64,000 nucleotides of DNA from SIG440 sp045587485 (GTDB lineage: Bacteria > Bacillota > Clostridia > Monoglobales > Monoglobaceae): the NCBI GenBank assembly GCA_045587485.1, contig JAZNCI010000044.1:3046-67045 (forward strand). Direction: 5' to 3'. Both the position numbers and the translations under genes were made by a program. Below are positions 59,262 to 64,000 of this stretch, one piece after another. A model generated the notes under the pieces. The model made no database searches. It had not been told where the DNA came from and saw only the letters and a list, made by a program, of their open reading frames with translations. Position 1 is the stretch's first letter. Each line of letters starts with the position of its first letter.

Positions 59262-60263
59262 CTATTTATAATCATCGTTTTCCCAGTTGCCGTTGTAAAT
59301 CAACTCACCATTTTCGTTATAAAGTTTTCCTTTGCCATTACGCATATCATTCTTAAAATGCCCCTTATACTCGATTTGCCCAGAATCATAATACATGATG
59401 CCTGAACCATTCATTTCATCGTCTTTCAGTTTACCCGAAAAAGTTAGTATACCGTTTACATATATTTGACATTTCCCATTCGCCTTTCCTTTGCGGAATG
59501 TACCAACCGTTATTTTATCATAAACAGGTGTTAAAATGTCGGTTTTGCCTATAATATTTTCCAAATCCACTCTAAATGAAAGATCCACCTCATATCTATT
59601 TCCTTTTCCGTTCCAAAGACTTTGTTTGAATTCACCCTCGTATTTGACATAATTCAGCCACAATTGATAATAGGATTTATATTCCTCGCTTTGAGGGTCG
59701 TAATGACAGATATGATTAAAGTGATTCAGGTCATTCCCCTGTGGTTGGTTAAATTCAAGTCCGTATCCATTATATCGTCCTTCTGAAAATTCTCCTATGT
59801 ATAAAATATTGTAATACATACCATCAACTTCGTACATTCCATAATGTACGTCAGATTGTTTTAAAAGCATTCCTTTCCCCGAAGGGCGATTATCTTTTAA
59901 TTCTCCTAGATATATAAAGTCACTGCTATTGGTAGTAAGTTTGTATCTGCTACCCGAAAATATATTATCTTCAACAACATAAAGTAAAATTTCTGAAGCA
60001 GATGTATAGTCATTTATGTTGCCCTTATTCTTAGAAAAAGTATTTAACTTAATATTCTTTTCATTTGCAAATTTATATTGACCCGATAAATATAAATTAT
60101 CTTCTGATGACTGGATATTTTCTTGGTTGTTAGATGTTGAACTATTCTCGATATTAAAATCATCTATAGAACAGCCATTAAACAACACCCAACCAATTAT
60201 AAATATGCAAATAATTGAAATTAAGTTTTTGAAACATCCACCTTTGCGATTTTCTTCATTCAT
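59262..60263 (-). CDS. MORN-repeat membrane-anchored protein
   Basis: A 333-residue protein with an N-terminal transmembrane segment (about 13-32, ending in a Cys that could suit lipid attachment) and a Ser/Asn-rich linker. About seven MORN-like motifs follow from residue 118 (YLGELKDNRPSGKGMLL, YIGEFSEGRYNGYGLEF, YKGHFKNDMRNGKGKLY). MORN repeats form beta sheets that bind lipids or proteins. Function unknown. It is 28 bases after the coiled-coil gene, in the same operon. Confidence 0.75.
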   Translation of the reverse strand: MNEENRKGGCFKNLISIICIFIIGWVLFNGCSIDDFNIENSSTSNNQENIQSSEDNLYLSGQYKFANEKNIKLNTFSKNKGNINDYTSASEILLYVVEDNIFSGSRYKLTTNSSDFIYLGELKDNRPSGKGMLLKQSDVHYGMYEVDGMYYNILYIGEFSEGRYNGYGLEFNQPQGNDLNHFNHICHYDPQSEEYKSYYQLWLNYVKYEGEFKQSLWNGKGNRYEVDLSFRVDLENIIGKTDILTPVYDKITVGTFRKGKANGKCQIYVNGILTFSGKLKDDEMNGSGIMYYDSGQIEYKGHFKNDMRNGKGKLYNENGELIYNGNWENDDYK

Positions 60264-60291
60264 ATTAATTATACCTCTATACGTTAATAAT

Positions 60292-61044
60292 TTAAACTTT
60301 AGTTTCCTTTTCGTGCTTTTCTATATATAGAACTTTCTCCATATATTCACTCCAGTGTTTCTTCTCCTTTTCAGCCAAGTCTTTATCCTCTGCATATTTT
60401 TTAAATGTGGTATCGGCCTCTATAAAGATTTTTGTAAGTTCTTCTTTTAACTTTTCTTTACCGGACAAGCAACTAGCACCCCATATAATACCTACAAAAA
60501 TTAAAATTTCAGTAATTGGACTCATTTCCGCAAAAAACGCTAATATGCCTAAGATAAATATGGTCAGCGATAATGCGCAACCCAGGTTAGTCTTTTTGCT
60601 ATACTTCCTTTTATATTTCAATGCAATTTCATTTTTATCAGCAAATTGTTCCACTAGCTCCGTAAATCTACTTTCGTATATTGTTTCAGCATCAGCCAGC
60701 GCCTTTTGGGCAAGTTCATATTGGGTTTTAAAATAATTTAAAGGTTTATCGCCTAATTGTTCTTTGTATTTTTTGCAGGTTTCTGCAATTCTCCTTTTTT
60801 CTATTTCTTTTTCATTCTTTCTGAAAGAAATATAGGAATCTATATCATCAAGTCTATCTTCAAGCCAATACTTACTATCCTCAACGCAATCTTTAAAGGA
60901 ATCTCCAATGTTTAAAACGCCTTGTTTAATAGGATTTTTAAAATCACTCCAACTATCTTCAATGGTGTTTTTCAAATCATCTTTTTCATTTTTGACATAT
61001 TCTTTAAATTCGCTCATACTTTCAATAGATTTTTTATCTTTCAT
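60292..61044 (-). CDS. Coiled-coil membrane protein
   Basis: A 250-residue protein, mostly charged helices (Lys/Glu/Asp) with heptad-like runs at about 60-140 and 205-245, and two adjacent hydrophobic segments at about 153-193 (LSLTIFILGILAFFAE, ILIFVGIIWGASCL) that form a membrane hairpin. No family recognised. Start ATG 61044 follows GGAG. It lies between SLH and MORN genes; together they may form one envelope unit. Confidence 0.65.
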   Translation of the reverse strand: MKDKKSIESMSEFKEYVKNEKDDLKNTIEDSWSDFKNPIKQGVLNIGDSFKDCVEDSKYWLEDRLDDIDSYISFRKNEKEIEKRRIAETCKKYKEQLGDKPLNYFKTQYELAQKALADAETIYESRFTELVEQFADKNEIALKYKRKYSKKTNLGCALSLTIFILGILAFFAEMSPITEILIFVGIIWGASCLSGKEKLKEELTKIFIEADTTFKKYAEDKDLAEKEKKHWSEYMEKVLYIEKHEKETKV

Positions 61045-61094
61045 AATCAATATCTCCGTTTTTATATTGAATATATACTTTAGAATTACTGTAA

Positions 61095-62753
61095 CTATTG
61101 ACTGATTGTATTGACGGATATTTTTCTCAAAACTGAATTTGCAATATCGTATATGATGATTTCATCTTTTGAATTTATATACATCTTGTAAGCAATATTT
61201 TCGATATCAAAAGACTTTCTATCCTTAATTTCAATATCGCTTACTGTAATTTCAAAATCTTTTTTTCCATTAAAATCTGTGTGAACAAATGCACCTTTTA
61301 CAGATATAGCAAAAATACCATTTTCATTTATACCTATAGGGGTGTAACTACATTCTAAAACAGACTTCATTTCTTGGTCACAAACACCTTTTTCTGTTGT
61401 AAAATACAGTGTTCCACTCTTTTCAATGCAATCATATATATATCCAAAATCGCTGTTATAATTAAAATAGTTTTCTATATCATTAATATTATCAGAACCC
61501 TGGTCTATCAAAATATTATCACGATAATATGTCCAGAAGGATGTGTCATCGTCAACATAGAAAATTGGATAATCCGTAATAAGAGTACTAAATTTATCTG
61601 CATTTTCCATTACCACATCTTTACTTGAAACATCCAATAGCAAATCAATTTGCGTATCCTCTAAAAAATCGTTTTCTGCGGTAATTCTGCAAGATGCTAA
61701 GACTCTATCGTTAATACTATCATAAAAAACTTTGTAAAAGCTTTTTATAACACCGGTTGCACCATCTACAGTAAACTCATCACCGGCTTTGACAGCAGTA
61801 ACCTTCTCCCCTGAAACTGTATCTATTTTATAAACAACAGTACTGTCTTCGTCGATATAGTATAAGGTGTCATTTGACTTTGCAATATGATTATAATTAT
61901 AATATTCTTTTATCGGGCTCTTTAGTTTGGCTATCGTCTCCATTTTATAGGGTTTTATTTCTTCAATATTCTCAGTATTATCATTTTGGGACATAGTTGT
62001 CTGGCTAGGCTGTGCTTGCTGAGTATATTCATTTTCTGTTGTGCTTGAAGGTCCACTACTTGCGCCAGGTGAATCAGTAACGATTGGCTCTGTTGGAGTG
62101 TTTACAATTTTATCTGCATTACCATGTTGGAATGCTCTGTATAGTAGTGTAGCCGCTTCCGCACGAGTAAGTGTAGCTTGTCCTCTAAAAGTATTGTCCT
62201 CAAAACCTGAAATAAGATTATTCTGAACCGCAACGGCTACATATCCTTTAGCGTAATTTGAAATACTGTCAAAATCAGTAAAATTTGCAAGATATAAATA
62301 ATCAACATCTGACAAGTCATAACCCTTTAGCCTAACCATAGCAACCGTAACATCTTCTCTTACGGCAGCCTGCTCCGGTCGGAATGTCCCATCTGTATAC
62401 CCTGTAAGATATTTTTTAGCAGAATTCACATACTTATTTGCCCAGTGATTTTTCATATCAGTAAAATAAACAGCATTGTCATTTGACTGAACACCTGCGG
62501 CATCTACCATTATCTTAGACCATTCTGCACGGGTAACAGTTCTCTCTGGTTTAAAAGAACCGTCTTCATAGCCATTTATAACTCCTCTGTCTGCCAGATC
62601 AGCGATATATGTAAATGCCCAGTGGTCTTTTGAAACATCCCAGAATTTTTGAGGATATTCTTTTGCCGTTACGATACTAAACAAAGAAAGTAATGTTGTT
62701 ATGCTTATTATTATGGATATAGCTTTTTTTGCGTTATTGTTGATTGCTTTCAT
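61095..62753 (-). CDS. SLH-domain surface protein with a beta-propeller-like C-terminus
   Basis: A 552-residue exported protein: signal peptide (about 1-29), three SLH motifs (about 35-205; GYEDGSFKPERTVTRAEWSKI, TDGTFRPEQAAVREDVT), a Ser/Thr/Pro/Gln linker and a C-terminal about 280 residues with repeated YYIDEDSTVVYKID-like strands of propeller type. ATG 62753 follows AAAAGGAG; the earlier in-frame start lacks a signal. Upstream lies the inverted-repeat promoter segment 62783-62914, which now faces away from this gene, so it may be silent in this chromosome state. Confidence 0.85.
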   Translation of the reverse strand: MKAINNNAKKAISIIISITTLLSLFSIVTAKEYPQKFWDVSKDHWAFTYIADLADRGVINGYEDGSFKPERTVTRAEWSKIMVDAAGVQSNDNAVYFTDMKNHWANKYVNSAKKYLTGYTDGTFRPEQAAVREDVTVAMVRLKGYDLSDVDYLYLANFTDFDSISNYAKGYVAVAVQNNLISGFEDNTFRGQATLTRAEAATLLYRAFQHGNADKIVNTPTEPIVTDSPGASSGPSSTTENEYTQQAQPSQTTMSQNDNTENIEEIKPYKMETIAKLKSPIKEYYNYNHIAKSNDTLYYIDEDSTVVYKIDTVSGEKVTAVKAGDEFTVDGATGVIKSFYKVFYDSINDRVLASCRITAENDFLEDTQIDLLLDVSSKDVVMENADKFSTLITDYPIFYVDDDTSFWTYYRDNILIDQGSDNINDIENYFNYNSDFGYIYDCIEKSGTLYFTTEKGVCDQEMKSVLECSYTPIGINENGIFAISVKGAFVHTDFNGKKDFEITVSDIEIKDRKSFDIENIAYKMYINSKDEIIIYDIANSVLRKISVNTISQ

Positions 62754-62782
62754 TTTGTTCTCCTTTTCTGATTCGCATAAAA

Positions 62783-62914
62783 GTATAGGTTTTGGTGAAA
62801 ATAATTTTTTATATAAAATCTCCAAATTATCTTAAAATAATTGACTAAATATAAAAAGTGTGCTACAATCAATCTAAGATTTTTGGAATAATTTTCAAAA
62901 ACCAAAACCTATAC
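62783..62914. promoter_or_regulatory. Putative invertible promoter segment
   Basis: Perfect 14-bp inverted repeats GTATAGGTTTTGGT at 62783-62796 and its complement at 62901-62914 flank 104 bases containing a full promoter (62841-62869) pointing rightward. Inversion would put the -10 box at about 62828-62833 facing the SLH gene start at 62753. A serine recombinase gene ends 14 bases beyond the right repeat. On the minus strand only a lone GATAAT-like box is seen. Confidence 0.6.
62841..62869 (+). promoter_or_regulatory. Promoter inside the inverted repeats
   Basis: TTGACT (62841-62846), a 17-base spacer and TACAAT (62864-62869). On the plus strand nothing but the 3' end of the recombinase (antisense) follows, so it has no plus-strand gene to serve. 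Confidence 0.7.
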
Positions 62915-62927
62915 CTTTTAGAGAAAA

Positions 62928-63515
62928 TCACTTTATTCTGTTACCATATTTATAAAATGCCCAAAGCGGCATTTTACAGTTTTCAGCGGCCTTATGGGCT
63001 GTTATTTTTTTGTCCTTCCATAGCCTATAGTTCATAGCGTAAGCATCTGTAACAACAAATCTGGGCCTACCAAACTTCACTCCCCTCTTGTGTGCTGCAG
63101 CAATACCCTCAGCTTGTCTTTGTAAAATATTTGCCCTTTCATTCTCTGCTACAAACGATAAAAGCTGCAATACAAGGTCAGCGATAAGAGTTCCTAGCAA
63201 ATCCTTTGATTTTGTAGTATCAAGGAGCGGCATATCAAGAACCAATATATCAGTATGTTTGGTTTTCGTAATTTTCTGCCATTCGTGTAAGATTTCGTTG
63301 TAGTTGCGTCCAAGCCTATCAATACTTTTTATAACAAGCAAATCATCCCTTTTGAGTCGTTTATAAAGTTTTAAATATTCCGGCCTCTTAAAATCCTTTC
63401 CGCTTTGCTTGTCTATGTAGATGTTCGACAGCTCGATGCCGTAGGCGGTCAACTCGTCAAGCTGGCGATCTTCCTTTTGTGTGATAGACGATACTCTTGC
63501 ATATCCTATTTTGAT
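62928..63515 (-). CDS. Small serine recombinase with an ATC start position
   Basis: A 195-residue resolvase/invertase. The catalytic Ser is in KIGYARVSSITQ, then IDKQSGKDFKRPEY and SIDRLGRNYNEIL, with a C-terminal DNA-binding part including GRPRF. It aligns end to end with the recombinase at 56431. At the position of the initiator the codon is ATC (63513-63515), eight bases after GGAGG; the first in-frame conventional start (TTG 63452) would lose the catalytic serine. Either ATC is used, or this is a start-loss allele with low expression. Confidence 0.8.
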   Translation of the reverse strand: MKIGYARVSSITQKEDRQLDELTAYGIELSNIYIDKQSGKDFKRPEYLKLYKRLKRDDLLVIKSIDRLGRNYNEILHEWQKITKTKHTDILVLDMPLLDTTKSKDLLGTLIADLVLQLLSFVAENERANILQRQAEGIAAAHKRGVKFGRPRFVVTDAYAMNYRLWKDKKITAHKAAENCKMPLWAFYKYGNRIK

Positions 63516-63546
63516 GGTGAATCCCTCCTTTCCGGCGGCGAAATGC

Positions 63547-63564
63547 GATATAATATATTATATC
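63547..63564. promoter_or_regulatory. 18-bp perfect palindrome upstream of the recombinase
   Basis: GATATAATATATTATATC reads the same on both strands and contains -10-like TATAAT boxes each way. It could be an operator, a recombination half-site pair or part of the recombinase promoter. Confidence 0.4.
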
Positions 63565-63574
63565 ATAAAGGGAT

Positions 63575-63670
63575 TTAACAAGTGTTCGCTTTGTGCGTCT
63601 TTTTGTAGCTGAGATAGATATCCACAAGCACCTCTATCACGGCTAAAATAATCAGCTTCAGATATTTCAT
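63575..63670 (-). CDS. Small membrane peptide, 31 residues
   Basis: MKYLKLIILAVIEVLVDIYL followed by a basic tail SYKKTHKANTC: a single membrane helix. AAAGGAG precedes ATG 63670. It is 13 bases after the amidotransferase gene and 59 before the recombinase. Resembles in kind the peptides at 56212 and 56354. Confidence 0.5.
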   Translation of the reverse strand: MKYLKLIILAVIEVLVDIYLSYKKTHKANTC

Positions 63671-63683
63671 AATACTCCTTTCG

Positions 63684-64000
63684 TTAGTAGCTGTAACAGC
63701 CGTAAATATAGTCCTCAATTTCATCGGGGGAGAACCCCTCGGCTACGAGCGCATCGATCTCTGAGGACTCATATCCCTCCATCAGAGCAGCTTGTTTGAG
63801 CATAGACAGGTAATCGTCCTTACTGCTCTGACTCTGCGTTGGTGTGGCAAAGCCCCACCCGTAATCGTACCAACGGCACAAGCCGTATGCCGCATATTCG
63901 TCATAGTCGAACTTGGAATAGGATAGCTCGCCCCGTGGCGTGATCTTCAAGATCTGTCCTTCTTCGAGAGGGATTTCCTCATAGTGACCGAGCTTCAAGG
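63684..64000 (-). CDS. Class II glutamine amidotransferase, C-terminal part (partial)
   Basis: The last 105 codons of a gene that begins beyond the right edge. It aligns with the C-terminal part of the amidotransferase at 57101: a FDYDEYAAYGLCRWYDYGW section like FEYDIYGYSGRFNWWEYG, and the UBA-like tail MLKQAALMEGYESSEID ... DEIEDYIYGCY. It is richer in G and C than the surrounding genes. A second copy of the same module therefore lies here. Confidence 0.8.
   Translation of the reverse strand, partial: LKLGHYEEIPLEEGQILKITPRGELSYSKFDYDEYAAYGLCRWYDYGWGFATPTQSQSSKDDYLSMLKQAALMEGYESSEIDALVAEGFSPDEIEDYIYGCYSY

Noticed and set aside
62841..62869. Promoter for a plus-strand gene
   Set aside because: No plus-strand frame with a ribosome site follows before 64000; only antisense to the recombinase.

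Overview
The window reads as part of the chromosome of an anaerobic, low-GC, spore-forming member of the Clostridia, most like a gut Oscillospiraceae/Ruminococcaceae. The support is spoIID and a SpoVB-like flippase, rubrerythrin, the SCIFF peptide with its radical-SAM maturase, three S-layer-homology (SLH) surface proteins, Gram-positive Shine-Dalgarno sequences before nearly every gene, and TTGACA/TATAAT promoters. No rRNA, CRISPR array or intact prophage is visible.

Layout. 1-6.4 kb: a minus-strand sugar operon (TIM-barrel protein, SIS sugar isomerase, esterase, PfkB kinase running off the left edge), divergent from an AraC regulator, M20 peptidase and acyltransferase. 6.4-12.4 kb: rubrerythrin, then envelope genes (two glycosyltransferases, lipid flippase, cytidylate-kinase-like protein) and spoIID. 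12.5-19.1 kb: rpsF-ssb-rpsR with an odd ssb-like mini-ORF in between, an M16 protease, and a PTS cluster (EI, IIA, IIBC). 19.1-24.4 kb: TspO, tRNA-Leu and tRNA-Gln, formyltransferase, small alarmone synthetase, proA and a LOG-family gene. 24.4-30.3 kb: C-S lyase-like enzyme, SCIFF peptide and maturase, Orn/Lys/Arg decarboxylase, hslO, cspA. 30.4-38.8 kb: methyltransferase, pcrA, mnmA, nifU, nifS, rnhA, ABC-F protein. 39-46.4 kb: two divergent SLH proteins, a riboswitch-like leader before a PH-like protein, a YesL-type membrane protein, and a truncated polysaccharide deacetylase.

From 46.4 kb on the window is accessory: a REP-type transposase (RayT/TnpA-REP) flanked by its repeats; a four-gene secreted operon ending in a 1,899-residue RHS protein and a small membrane-anchored protein that may be its immunity partner; and a set of modules mixing small serine recombinases, tiny membrane peptides, class II glutamine amidotransferases and a zinc-finger amidoligase, together with MORN, coiled-coil and SLH proteins.

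The most interesting signals are not single genes. (1) A consensus promoter sits between perfect 14-bp inverted repeats beside a serine recombinase and points away from an SLH operon: the architecture of an invertible phase-variation switch. (2) Two approximately 180-nt leaders in front of the LOG gene and hslO share sequence in loops but covary in stems, which suggests an unrecognised regulatory RNA class. (3) A third leader at 44.2 kb has an aptamer-like fold, a terminator and a competing antiterminator. (4) A copy of the first codons of ssb precedes ssb, together with an antisense segment able to pair with either copy. (5) An amidoligase and a class II glutamine amidotransferase are directly adjacent, and a second such amidotransferase lies at the right edge.
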